A stretch of DNA of 64,000 bases from Epiperipatus broadwayi (taxonomy: Eukaryota; Onychophora; Udeonychophora; Euonychophora; Peripatidae). The position numbers and the translations under genes were made by a program. Positions 20,150-30,774 of this stretch are shown here, piece after piece. The number at the start of each line of letters is the position of its first letter. Positions within the stretch are counted from its first letter, which is position 1. The DNA lies in contig JAQFVV010000030.1 in NCBI GenBank assembly GCA_028023455.1, positions 1,134,501 to 1,198,500 of the forward strand. The letters are read 5' to 3'. A model generated the notes under the pieces. That model was not told the origin of the DNA and did not search any database. It saw only the letters and a program-made list of their open reading frames with translations.

Positions 20150-21090
20150 TTTATTATTACTTTTAATATGTTCCATCACTTTCTGTTTTGGGAAGATTTG
20201 TTAAATGTGAAAGATGTATACAGAATCCTGCCATCAGAGGATTAACTTTTTGATAATGAAGTACGGGTTAAGTTTTGTGATTTTTGAATTAAGATTAAGA
20301 AATATCTTCAATAAGGCTAAAGATCAGAATATCATACCTTAATCCAGAATTCATAGAGTTTTGCAATGTGATCCAGCTGTCCCTTCCAGTTCTTAGACTC
20401 CCAACTAACTATTTGATTTTTTTAAATAACGAGTTTTATGTGGTGTGATAAAAAGAGGTTTGAAAATAAGATCGCATTACTTTGCAACATTCTATGACAT
20501 CACATTTGAGCATGTAGCAGATTTTTAACGAATGTTAACACTAACTACATAATAGAGCTGAATTAGCTATATGAGGGCGATTGGGATACATCGATAAGAA
20601 ATCATTTGTTTTAGAGATTTTGCAGCACCTCATTTTTAAAGCACGTTTTTGTTCAGATAAACTGGATTTTTCATAACTTTTGGTTTTAAGTGTTTGTTAT
20701 TTTCTTTTGTTTTTCTGCAATTAACACATTTATTTGTAATTATAAACATCAATAGCTATTATTAAATTATTTTTGTTAACAATAGCTATATTATTATTAT
20801 ATTTTTTTATGTTTACATTAAATTGTTATTAGTACTTTTATATTTACATTGTATTTAATGTCAGACAATTTTTGTTACTCCATTTTGTGGAATTTCATAT
20901 AAATATATTTAAGTCATTGCAATCCTATAAAATTTCAGTTGAAATATTTATTTCCTGTATGCAAATTACATTGTCAAATATGGCATCAAAATTACTTTTA
21001 TTTATGATGGTCTTATTTTTTCTTGTGAATATATAAATTCTCTTCAGCTTTTTTTTATTTTTCAATATTTTATTTTATTATCTTAATAAT
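20150..21090. other. Largely unannotated AT-rich stretch
   Basis: Apart from the possible exon at 20338-20416, nothing coding or repeated was recognised. The part at 20430-20650 is less AT-biased than its surroundings, but no frame stands out. Confidence 0.45.
20338..20416 (-). CDS. Possible host exon, unidentified gene
   Basis: The minus strand reads QIVSWESKNWKGQLDHIAKL then YEFWIK, followed at once by a good 5' splice site: AAG at 20338-20340 and GTATGA at 20332-20337. The spacing of the two tryptophans (W-x3-L-x2-I-x6-W-I) resembles the linker region of axonemal dynein heavy chains. That is a pattern impression from one short segment, not an identification. No convincing pyrimidine tract or AG acceptor was found upstream, and no neighbouring exons were recognised. 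A chance frame or an old pseudogene remains likely. Confidence 0.2.
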
Positions 21091-21096
21091 ATATAG

Positions 21097-21675
21097 GGTA
21101 TATGAGTACAGACTTTCACACGACCCACCACTCCATCTCATATCATTGATACGCTTGAACACATATATGTCAAAAAGATAAATAATCTCCAATATACATA
21201 TTTCATGCTAAACCAGTAATCATCAGTTGGTCCAGATTACCATCTCTACACATATATGCAATAAGTGCTCAGATTTATATTAAGATAGCCAATCTTCACA
21301 CTTTAATGGACAGGCTTCAACCCGCTCCACACTCCAACTCTTCAACTGTCCATCCAATTGAAAATCTGATGATGGAACACTCAATGGCCACCCTAAGGCC
21401 AAGATTCTTGTCACACCCATGTTTACCTAAAGTCAATCTGACCCCTCATGTACAGGACATAATCCATTTAATACATATACAAAGGATGGGCAGACATCTC
21501 TACTATATAATAACTGAAATATAGGCTTATTATATACCAGCATTAATATATGTAATGTATAGAGTATATGAGCACAGACTTTCACACGACCCACCACTCA
21601 CCACTCCATCTCATATCACTGATACACTTGAACACATATATGTCAAAAAGATAAATAATCACCAATATACATTTT
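21097..21675 (-). mobile_element. Family-H hammerhead repeat, tandem (one full unit plus a partial unit)
   Basis: The phrase gtatatgag-acagactttc starts at 21098 and again at 21564, giving a unit of 466 bp in direct orientation. The full unit carries the best-spaced family-H hammerhead (21188-21231). The second unit stops within about ten bases of the matching cleavage point (near 21673). Tandem units each with a self-cleaving motif are the hallmark of retrozymes and of satellite repeats moved as circular or concatemeric RNA. The open frame at 21306-21524 is the repeat read through and is not a gene. Confidence 0.8.
21188..21231 (-). ncRNA. Hammerhead ribozyme, family H, core intact
   Basis: The minus strand reads ACCAA (21227-21231), CUGAUGA (21220-21226), helix II UUACUG-GUU-UAGCAU (21205-21219, two mismatches), GAA, then AU-AUGU-AU as a 2-bp helix III and A as the cleavage-site nucleotide. 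UUGG (21189-21192) closes helix I. All conserved core bases are present. Weak helix III is usual for retroelement type-I hammerheads, which often act as dimers. Confidence 0.7.
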
Positions 21676-21821
21676 TTACTCTCACAAAAACTGCACAAAC
21701 AAGTATGAGAATATATGCTACTTTTACTTATTTAAGATAGTTTATATCAATTAAATTGAATAAAATGGGAAAAATAAGCAAATAAAATGCTAACAATAAG
21801 CAAGAATTTGCCAGACTTCAT

Positions 21822-23070
21822 TACCATCAATTTCGACCATTATCAATTCACTGCCGAAGGAATGTCTCTTCAAGTATAAAACCTCCAATCCATAGCCTCT
21901 CTTTTCCAATCATTCCAAAAAATTGCATTAATTCATCTATTTTACTTATGGTCTTTTTCCAGATCTTTTATTCTCTCTTGGCATCTTTTTCATCTCTCCA
22001 GCTATTATCATCTCTTCTAACAATTCCATTTCTTAAATCTTTCAATGATATCTGTTTGTTTTCTCAATCAAATATTTCATTTTTAATCCATTCTTGTTAT
22101 TCCCAATATACATCTCTCCATACTTCATAGAATGATTTGAAATCTCTGAATTGTTTTTCTGTGTATGTTTCCTTTTAACATTAAATTATTTCTACTAAAG
22201 TCCTCCATCCAAATCTGATCAAGATATTTGTAGTTGTTAACTTCATTTAATTCATTATCATTGATCTCTATTATCTTCTTCTGAGAAATTCACAGAACAT
22301 TGTATTAGATTCTTGACTATTAATCTTTAGTCTTATTTTTATATAACTCTGGCGACATTTTCTGAACTTCTGCAACATTACTGACAAAAATAACCATATC
22401 ACCTATAAAATATAAATTACTTAAACACTCACTATGTATTTTTACTCTATTAGCTCTCCATTTGTGATTCATAAAATACTTTTTGTAAAACAGTTGTAAA
22501 AAGTTTTGAATTTAAGGAATTGTCCTGTCATATAACTTTCTCAATGTTAGTCTTCTTAGTACCATCAAATAATTTAATTATTGCTGTTCCAGTTTGATAA
22601 ATATTCTTCAGGATGTGGTAGTAATTGAATATTTATCTTGATGATTCACTGTGGAAATATTTATAGAACCAATGCCTTTTCGTAATCTACAAATCAGTGA
22701 ACTCATACTCATTGGTTCCTTTCTATCTTCTCAATATTTTAACATTATCTATTGTGCTAAAACCACTTTTAAATCAAACTTTTTCTTTTATTTGATTTGA
22801 ATTCACAGTTCAGTATAAACATGTTAATTATCTTTGTAAAGATTTTGTATGGAATTAATAGAAGTCTGGTAGGACTGACATTTTTAATATTTCCATCTTT
22901 CTTAAATATCAATATTCTTCCAATCAACTGATATATCTTTATCATTTAAACATTTTATATATAGTTTTACCAACAACTGTTTTACTTTATTATTTGCTGG
23001 AGCTTATATATTCTTCCTATATTTCTGTGCCTCACCTTTTCATTTAAAATGTTAAGTAATTCAGTTGTAG
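21822..23070 (-). pseudogene. RTE-type LINE, RT domain to C-terminus, decayed
   Basis: Minus-strand translation in pieces gives NNKVKQLLVKLYIKCLND and DISVDWKN (near 22930-23010), a DYEKA motif of the RT domain (near 22675-22690), a TIIKLF-like region (near 22560) and the C-terminal NRWR-like and FILQWI-like remnants toward 21840-22000. The order and motifs are those of the other RTE copies. Every frame is broken. The small open frame at 21948-22130 (plus) is an antisense shadow. Confidence 0.75.
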
Positions 23071-23453
23071 CAACTGTACTGGTTAATTTAGTTTCTTGTT
23101 TTTTTTTTTATTATATAATTCTTTGTAGAACTGTTTCATACATTTCAAGCAAACTTACTATTTATAAATAAATTATAATCATTTTTGATTGTAAAATATG
23201 AAGTATGGATTTGTATTTAAAAAAAGGCAATATGTTGCAAATAACAGCAAAAAAAAAAAAAAGAATTCAAGCCCTAATTTACATTAACGGTCCATTCAAA
23301 TGGAGTTTAGGTTGGAATACTTTGTTACTTCATAATATTAGAAAATAAAAAAATATTCTGGAAGAAAATCTAATTTGAGATGAGGTGATAAGATCAAAAT
23401 CTTGAAAGAAATACATATGCAAAAGTATTAGAAAAAACTTTCCTATTAGTATT
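23071..23453. other. AT-rich stretch, nothing recognised
   Basis: Contains T- and A-runs (about 23098-23112, 23250-23262) but no recognisable gene or repeat. Confidence 0.5.
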
Positions 23454-23464
23454 TACATTTCCCA

Positions 23465-23606
23465 GACCACATGTGAGATGGATGGATGAGATAAGAAAGT
23501 GTGCAGGGGTGATGTGGAGAAGAGAAGCTAAAGATCGGAGAGTATGAATTGAACTTAGAGGGATCTTCATCCTGCAGTGGATTGATAATGGTTGATGATG
23601 ATGATA
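23465..23606 (+). mobile_element. Short RTE LINE insertion with 11-bp target duplication
   Basis: Only the last 140 bp of the RTE element are present: the RWMDEIRKCAGVMWRREAKD region, FILQWIDNG and a (TGATGA)n tail. An exact 11-bp direct repeat, TACATTTCCCA, flanks it (23454-23464 and 23607-23617). This is a textbook 5'-truncated retrotransposition event and gives the RTE's target-duplication size and 3' end directly. One premature stop lies in the fragment. Confidence 0.9.
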
Positions 23607-23619
23607 TACATTTCCCACC

Positions 23620-24145
23620 ATCTCTGAATTTGATTATGTTGGTTATAATAAATCCACTGGCATCAGTACGTATCACTATTTAAGCCTTAAACTTATATCG
23701 ATCTCATAAATCTCTTGAAAAAAGTTGTTTCCATGTACAATGGCTTGGAAGATTATATTTCTTGGCAGAGCTTTTTCTTTACTGATGCAATTTTGATTTC
23801 TTTAGCTGTTTCATTGTGTCAAATTTCTTTTTTGTTTATACTTCACCTAGTTCTCTATCAATAATATCATAAATTAAAAATATTTTCAGTATTTATTTTA
23901 TTTCTTTTCAGAAGTTTTTTGTTTACTTAGCAGCATTAATACGATCAATTTAATGTTTTTGAAATTCTTCTACTAATTTTTATACGTGATGATGATACTT
24001 TGTTTTAAAAAATAGTAAGATTACTAATTAATAAACATATTAATAATTTTTCTGCTCGGCTTTGTTCCCCAACTTTGTATTACACAATCGTACTTCCTTT
24101 TCATTATGTGATCACCATTTCATATGGAGAGTTTGCTATTGGCCA
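23620..24145. other. AT-rich stretch, nothing recognised
   Basis: No coding-like frame, RNA gene or repeat match was seen. Confidence 0.5.
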
Positions 24146-24159
24146 TTTCCTTTCACTTG

Positions 24160-24340
24160 TTATATAAAGAACTCGCAAATAAGCTTTTAACAAGCTTTGC
24201 ATAATATCCCCAATCCCAGACCGGTTTCTGCTACTGGCTTTCTCAGTGAGCATTAGATTATTTGCGAGTTCTTTATATAACATTTGTAATACAAGCTTAT
24301 TAAATCAGGTTACGTGACATCTGACTTGATTTCTTTGTAA
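24160..24340. mobile_element. Small palindromic repeat related to family A (family C), 13-bp target duplication
   Basis: An exact 13-bp direct repeat, TTCCTTTCACTTG (24147-24159 and 24341-24353), flanks 181 bp. The outer parts form an inverted repeat (gttatataaagaactcgcaa near 24160 against its complement near 24258-24286). The centre, read on the minus strand, resembles the family-A ribozyme with a damaged core (CUGAGAA, then GAAACCGGUC, again a self-complementary helix III ending in GUC). The right end (aggttacgtgacatctgact) recurs at 51676-51726. Confidence 0.75.
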
Positions 24341-24354
24341 TTCCTTTCACTTGA

Positions 24355-24719
24355 ATTTTAACTATTATCAGTTTTTCAATTTTTAAATCTACTTGAATTG
24401 TTGGGTATAAATCTGCAATTTTCAAAAAAACTGTCCATAAAATCATATTGAAAATTAGTCATATTAATTGATCATTTATAAGATTATATCCAAATGATTG
24501 TCTTCATAATATAGGACTACTGAAAATTTCAAGTAAAAAAAAAAAGATTCAGTAATCATTGAAAAACTTCTCAATTCCTAAAATAACATTTTAATAAAAA
24601 TGAATAATATTTATAAAAAAGATAGTATAATTTGAAATTACAATGAAACCATATTCATTTATCAGCTAAATAATAAAATGAAGATAAAAAATAGAAACAT
24701 TAGAAAAATACACATGCTT
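24355..24719. other. AT-rich stretch, nothing recognised
   Basis: No gene or repeat recognised. Confidence 0.5.
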
Positions 24720-24722
24720 ATA

Positions 24723-25491
24723 CACCTTTACCCCCCTTAGTGATGGCAATTGGTTCTCCAAAACTCATTGTTAAGCATATCGTATACAGAATACATATTT
24801 ATAATGGGGGTCTATGGGAAAAAAATTGGTTGGTTCCTAAAGCTAAAAAATTACACTAACTTAGGAATAAAGTACATATTAAAAAAATATTCATTAAGAC
24901 TTATTTTAAATGCACTCAGTTTTTTTTTTTAATATTTTTTTCTAATTCAACATTGGCGTTTAAAATGTTTTTCTTTTGAGTTGAACCTACTTGGTTATAA
25001 ACAACATTTTTTAACGAAGTTACAAAATCAATAACTATTTTTATATAATACTGTACCATATTTATATATTGGACTATTTCATCATTTAATATAAGTGTCG
25101 AATGTCTTTAGAAAAATTAAACTATATTTAAATAATCCAAGTACTGTACATTATATTTAAATAAAGTTTAAATTTTTCTAAAGACATTCAACACTTATAT
25201 GTATAGTATATAGCATTATAGATTCATTAATTATATATATTTTAAGATATTATATTTAAATAAAATTTAATTTTTCTAAAGGCATTCAGCACTTATATGT
25301 ACAATATATAATATTATAGATTCATTAATCATATATATTTTAAGTTATAAGTTCTAAATTAAAAATAAAATAAAATTTCCCAATCATTATAGTAAATAAT
25401 CGATTGTAAATCGAAGTAGTGGGTACAAATTGATGATGATCGCTATTGTGAAATATCGCTAAGTAGCCAATCGCTAAGTGAGGTTTAGGTG
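24723..25491. mobile_element. pogo/Tigger-like MITE, copy 1
   Basis: The ends are inverted: CACCTTTACCCCCCTTAGTG on the left against CACCTAAACCTCACTTAGCG read inward from the right. Each is next to TA (24721-24722, 25492-25493), the target of pogo/Tigger and mariner elements. The inner ends carry the TTAGCGAT/GGTTCTC wording typical of Tigger-type termini. No transposase is present. Penelope-related terminal sequence (25063-25330) lies inside. Confidence 0.65.
25063..25330. repeat. Terminal block of the Penelope-like element, inverted and repeated
   Basis: The PLE end sequence (tggactatttc...gaatgtctttagaaaaatt) occurs at 25073-25135, inverted at 25143-25200, and again in that orientation at about 25247-25310. 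The inverted pair could fold on itself. It lies inside the pogo-like MITE. Confidence 0.65.
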
Positions 25492-25778
25492 TACAATTTA
25501 AAAAATTTTTAATTTATTTAATATAATTTTTTTATATCTCACAAAATGAAACTTTAAAATATTACACAGTAAATTAAATATTTATTTTTAAATATGTAAT
25601 TTTAAGTATTAAATTTATAATTTAATTAGAAAACAGATTTAAACATTTCTATAGAAAGTAATCAAGGTGATTTATTTTCACATTTAAATTATTTAAAAAA
25701 ACAGATATATGAACAGTAGCTGGCTTATTTACTTATATCTTCCAATCCAATTCTTTTCATTTTGTTAATATTCAAGTT

Positions 25779-26105
25779 AAAACAGGCAATACTCACTATA
25801 CGTATGCATACACAGCAAGCTAGAGTAATCAATGGATGCCAGAAGGCTTGTGCATAAAATCCCCATCTAATGCCTACTTATCCAATATCCCCAGACTAGT
25901 TTCTGGCTTGTGGCCTTCATCAGTGAGGAGTCTTGGATCTGAGAGCACTGCACCTAGATCTTAGGATCTAATGCAACCCTCCAGCAGCCACCTTTTATCT
26001 CCATTTAACTCTAGCTTGTTGTGTGTGGCATATGTATAGTGAGTATTGCCTGTTTTAACAACAGTTACACAAGCATGAGGTGGTGGTCATGTGATGTTTA
26101 TTGGC
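25779..26105. mobile_element. Family-A inverted repeat element with 14-bp target duplication
   Basis: Flanked by an exact 14-bp direct repeat, TTAATATTCAAGTT (25765-25778 and 26106-26119). The first six bases may be shared with the element end. A minus segment with a hammerhead site (25779-26008) is joined to a short plus segment (26009-26105), so both ends carry the caggcaa/ttgcctg terminus. Confidence 0.9.
25880..25938 (-). ncRNA. Hammerhead ribozyme, family A, nearly complete
   Basis: CUGAUGA, GGC/GCC helix II (A-A at its base), GAA, ACUAGU, GUC cleavage site, inner helix UCCUCA/UGGGGA and outer helix AUCCAA/UUGGAU are all present. Confidence 0.7.
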
Positions 26106-26225
26106 TTAATATTCAAGTTGTCAAGTTTCTTAGTAAAGTGCAACAATGATTTCCAATTGATTTCTTTTGTGAAATTTGAACTGTTTTCTTTTGTATGTCC
26201 AAAATGTTCCTATAACATTACACTT

Positions 26226-26329
26226 GTCAAGCATTGGTGGTCGAGAGGTCCGTGACAGCTGCTTTACAAGCAATTGTTCCTGATTAACGAGTTTGCTTCC
26301 CGGCTGATGCTTTGACACATGAGAAAAAA
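26226..26329 (+). mobile_element. tRNA-derived SINE (family S), copy 4
   Basis: A-box-like ggtcgagaggtc, anticodon loop tttacaa (TAC), B box gagtttgcttccc, family end gatgctttgacacatg and an A-rich tail. A 12-bp direct repeat with one mismatch flanks it (AACATTACACTT at 26214-26225; AACATTACATTT at 26330-26341). The 62-codon minus frame over it is a shadow. Confidence 0.8.
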
Positions 26330-26344
26330 AACATTACATTTATA

Positions 26345-26905
26345 AAAACAGCTTTATATCTTGAAAATTAACTTTTTTTCTAAATGTATTGTAACAAGAT
26401 AATTGATTTTCTACTTCATTATCTTTCCACTGGTTTGGTCCACATTTGTAATGAAACAAAAGAAATTGCCCTGTAGGTTTTTACACAACCATTTATTATT
26501 GACACAAAATTAAATAAAGAATAATGAAAAAATGCCCTTCTGGTATAAATATTATTTACAACAGAGCAAAACATGTATCAATAAATAATAACACTATTAT
26601 AACCTGTATAAGATTAACTAGTTCAGTCATTAGTCACACTATGCAATAACATAATTATTTAGATTGTCCGCTACAATAAAATAAAATACTGATGGCAATC
26701 TTTATTTAAAACCTAATTTATTCAGGTAGCATTTAAGACAAAAGAAAACAAGCAAGACCTTCACTTCAAATATCACCAAATCTATTCATTACCCAAAATA
26801 AACTGCAATAAGATATCATTCTCCTAAACAATGATATATGCCTAAGATATTCATTTCATTTATAACTGAATAAAACAAAAATTAAATCAATAAATAATTA
26901 AGTTT
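26345..26905. other. AT-rich stretch, nothing recognised
   Basis: No gene, RNA or repeat match was seen. Confidence 0.5.
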
Positions 26906-26912
26906 TGATATA

Positions 26913-28114
26913 CACCTGAGTCTCTTTTTACACAGACTTATTTAACACGATTTTGAAGTTACGCGATTCGTGTTTCACCAGAAGTCGACCTCCGATAATG
27001 CGCTATTACTTTAAATAATAAATTTTGCGCACTTACGTTATATTGAAAGTAATAGCACATTATTGGAATTCTACTTTCATCTTAGTAATTTCAATATTTT
27101 CAGTGCTTTATAATAGTAAGATTTTATGCAATAATGAAATTAAAATCATGATTTCCACATTTTATGTATACACACATTAAATTTTACAAGATTATAATGT
27201 AAATTTGTTCAAACATTGTGCATGTTAATTTTTCATTTTAAATCACATTCTGTTTTTGCTTTTTAAAAAAGAACGTAATCAATTATTAATCATTTAGTGT
27301 CCACAAGTTTATTCTTAAAAGGTCAGTAATAGCAGTGGGCACAATTAAAAATTAAAATCTGATTTTTAATTGTAATTAACAATTTAAAAATTACTTAGGG
27401 CGACTTGAAATTAATGTGATGTAAAATGAAATTTGATTTTTAAACGGAATTGAAAATTAAAGACAAAAATAAGAATTTAATTTTTAGTTGTTAGTTTTAA
27501 TTAAATTTTTCCCAGCAGTGGTGAATAAATGTCTTTTTATTATCATAAGTCTAAGTTCATGCACAATTAATAAAATCATCGTCGTCGTCAACAGAAAACC
27601 ATTAACACAACATGAGAGTGAACTTGGCGCTAGTTGTATTTCCTCTTGTGAGAATAATTGCTGAGATATTCTTGACTTCGTTTAAGGAGAAGCCAAATAC
27701 ATCACATCATATCACATGAGAATCTGATTTTTTACTAGTTTGCAAACGAACGTGTTTTTCGAAATAGCGATAATTAAAACGTGTATAAAAAAATGTAAAT
27801 TATTGTATCGTAAATTATGCATAAAAATATATTATTTTGAATAAAATTAAATATTATAGTTAAAAAAAGTTTGTCTTGTATCAATTTTTTTCAAATTTGA
27901 AATTTTTTATTAGTCATATTTTATTTCCTTAATTTTTTTTTTTTTGCGCGAATTTTAAAGTAATTTTACGTTGGTGCTTTGCTTTTATGCGAATTTTGAA
28001 AAATCACAGACCGCATCCCCCCTTTTTTAATGTAAGTTACATCTATTTTTGAATGATTTCGTTTGCACGTGTTTTCTGAGGAACCTATCTATCGCGTAAA
28101 ACGAGACCCAGGTG
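26913..28114. mobile_element. pogo/Tigger-like MITE, copy 2
   Basis: Left end CACCTGAGTCTCTTTTTAC, right end (read inward) CACCTGGGTCTCGTTTTACG, each next to TA (26911-26912 and 28115-28116). Inner wording such as tacgcgatt and ttttatgcgaattttg is typical of Tigger-type ends. About 1.2 kb long with no transposase frame. The ends start with the same CACCT as the 24.7-kb element but otherwise differ, so they are different subfamilies. Confidence 0.65.
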
Positions 28115-28119
28115 TACAT

Positions 28120-30215
28120 TACTAATCAAATATTACATATAGTAATGTAAATTTATGCTAAAATCTAATAATATTCCCTACCCAAATAAACTTGTTCATA
28201 AATAGTTATAACATTCTAAGAATGTTTTATAAACCTATGATATCTATAATGTTTAAATAAAATAAACAATTAATCAGTTTTATCATATATTATAGCACAA
28301 TAAATGTACAATCACTTTTTCTTTTAAAATATCTGTTCTCCAATAATATTAACAAATGCACAATCCTCTCCTTTTTTCTTTCCCAACAACTTTATTTTCA
28401 TATATTAATAATGAACATATTCACAATCCTCTCGTTTTTTTCTTTCCAAAAACTTTATTTTCTTATATGAATAATGAACATATATATATTGTAACCAGTT
28501 GGGTTACATCACACACACTAATATAGTGTATGTGAATATATATATATGTAAAATAAAAAAAAGTAGAAATAAACACAGACAAAAATTATAGATATTTTCT
28601 ATATTTACTGAAATAGAAATAAATAAATAATAACTCTGATTTAAAATATTGTTTTATAAATTAAACTTTTAAAAGGTCTGAATAAATATAAATAATGTAT
28701 TATTATTCTGATTTTGAAATGTAAAAATACCACTTATTTTTGGAATTTTTTAATTAATTAAACAAATTTTTTATCTATTAAAAATCCCCTAAGTAAAAAC
28801 ATGTACATAGATTCCAAGGGATTAGAGGGATAAAAATAAAATTGTTTTTAATCAAGGTGTTGTTATAACACTTCAGATGATTTTATAAAGAGCTGATAAA
28901 AAATATCAGTCAGTCTGGATAATAGTTTTGTAAGATTTAGCAGAAGAGCTAGCTGTAAAGTTGGCTGAAATATTTTGTGAAGAGTTGGTAACTGTAGCAG
29001 AAAATGACCACAGTAAAGCTAGCTGCAAAGATAGCTAGAATAATTATCAAGAAAACTGCCATGATTTAAGAATGCAAGGAAGTGGCTACTCTACAGTTCA
29101 CTGGGGGAGTTTGAATTTACATGGAGGAAACAGGTCAAGATTCTTTGTAATTCTTAGCCTTAAAAGTGTTCTGGAAAACAGCTTGCTGACCTGAATCTTA
29201 TAAAATCCAAGTATAAGTGGAACTGACTACAGAATGAAAAAAGCCAACCATATCTGAATTATGTACTTTTACCTAATAATGACAATTGGCTGGATTGATC
29301 AAAAAACAGCTTGATCAAAAAGAAACACCAGTTGAATAAAGAAGCAGTTTATACATATGCTGCTGTGTCTGTATGCAGGACACAGATAAAATTGCATACA
29401 AAAGTGAGTTGTTTTTCAATAATTCATTTGATAGACATTTTAAATCTATATTTTAAAATTTAAAGACATTTATAATTAGTTAAGAGGTAACCTAATAAAA
29501 AAGCTTTCTAACATCTGGAAAATTGACTATATATTTTTTTAAAAGAATAAAAGAAAGCCGTAATAGAATTTGATAAACTGATTTTTTTAAATATCGATAC
29601 ACACGTATAAATGTAAATTTTATGTATATTCAAAATGAAATGATTAATTGTGGAAGTGTTGTTATTTATTGTTTGACAAATTAGATTTATAAATAATCTG
29701 TGCACACATATATGTCAATGCTTGTCAAATAGGACATACATGCAAATTTTAATCATTTACGTTATTGAATATTCATTATATATTACAAATTGCGTGTCTG
29801 TGTGCATATATATGTAAACCATAGTAATAATTTGAATATATTTTATTATACTTTTTGTAAATTAATGTAACAATTTAAATTTTGAATAGTAATTATATAA
29901 ATTACCAATGCAATAATTATTTTATGTTTAATTGAAATGTCTTCATCATATGTTATCAATACTTATGCACTTATAACGCTCATTAAAGAAGTTATATGTT
30001 ATTAAATTTATTTAAAGCTTAGCGCTTTCAAAGCTCTATGGCATCATATGATATATATGCGTTTATAGAATCTAATTGAGAAATATTGTAAAACAATGTA
30101 ATAACTTTAGTTATGTAATTAATTTGTATATTTTTCAAAATCAGAACCCTCATAAGACCTTAATCATTTATTTCTTTGTTATTAATACTTAATTTTAATT
30201 GTTAAAAATTGTATT
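28120..30215. other. AT-rich stretch, nothing identified
   Basis: Only small oddities were seen. The phrase cctctcctttttt/cctctcgtttttt with flanking aacttta text is duplicated at 28366-28400 and 28430-28462. The less AT-rich segment at 28860-29400 contains loosely repeated agctagctgtaaag/agctagctgcaaag phrases. No coding-like frame. Confidence 0.45.
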
Positions 30216-30219
30216 CCAT

Positions 30220-30770
30220 CATCTCTTGTTCACATACAGTAATAGAGCCCATGTTCTTTGAGCTAGATTGATGCACGGATAAATGGGGATGTATACTTAG
30301 TGCTTTGGGCATCCAGAGATGATCAATCATCATCCTGGTTGGTGCAAAAGATACTCTTTTAAAGCCCATGCACTATATTTAATTTTTACTTTAGTCTTAT
30401 TACAAATTTAAGTTTATAGTTGGCTAGTACATTAATGGTACTAAGTGCCCAGAGCATTGATGATGATCAGCATGTTTTAAATGCCCCAGCATTGTTTTGA
30501 TTTCTGATTCTTATGTATTCTAATGGATGGGCACTAAGCTGGTACATCCAAGTTATGTTTAAATAATTGCCTAAGCTGGCAAAGGCTCAATAGTTAGCCT
30601 GGTTTACAAAAGACCCATTTTCAACCCAGTCACAAGGTTGACTGTTGATTTATATTTTTATTGTTCAAATCCAGTCACAAGATGGACTGCTGATTTATTG
30701 TACTGATTTGTTTATTACCATCAATGATGATGATGGATGGTTATGTCTCTCGAGTATTTACTTATACTGA
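30220..30770. repeat. Unclassified, less AT-rich segment with an internal duplication
   Basis: The phrase cagtcacaaggttgactg-tgattta near 30630 returns as cagtcacaagatggactgctgattta near 30674. Matches to ctaagtgcccagagcat-gatgatc occur at about 30298 and 30440 in loosely repeated form. This suggests an old repeat, but no family was recognised. Confidence 0.35.
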
Positions 30771-30774
30771 TATT

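Noticed and set aside
21306-21524. 72-codon frame with varied composition (MDRLQPAPHSNSSTVH...)
   Set aside because: It lies wholly within the family-H repeat and is not open in the other H copies.
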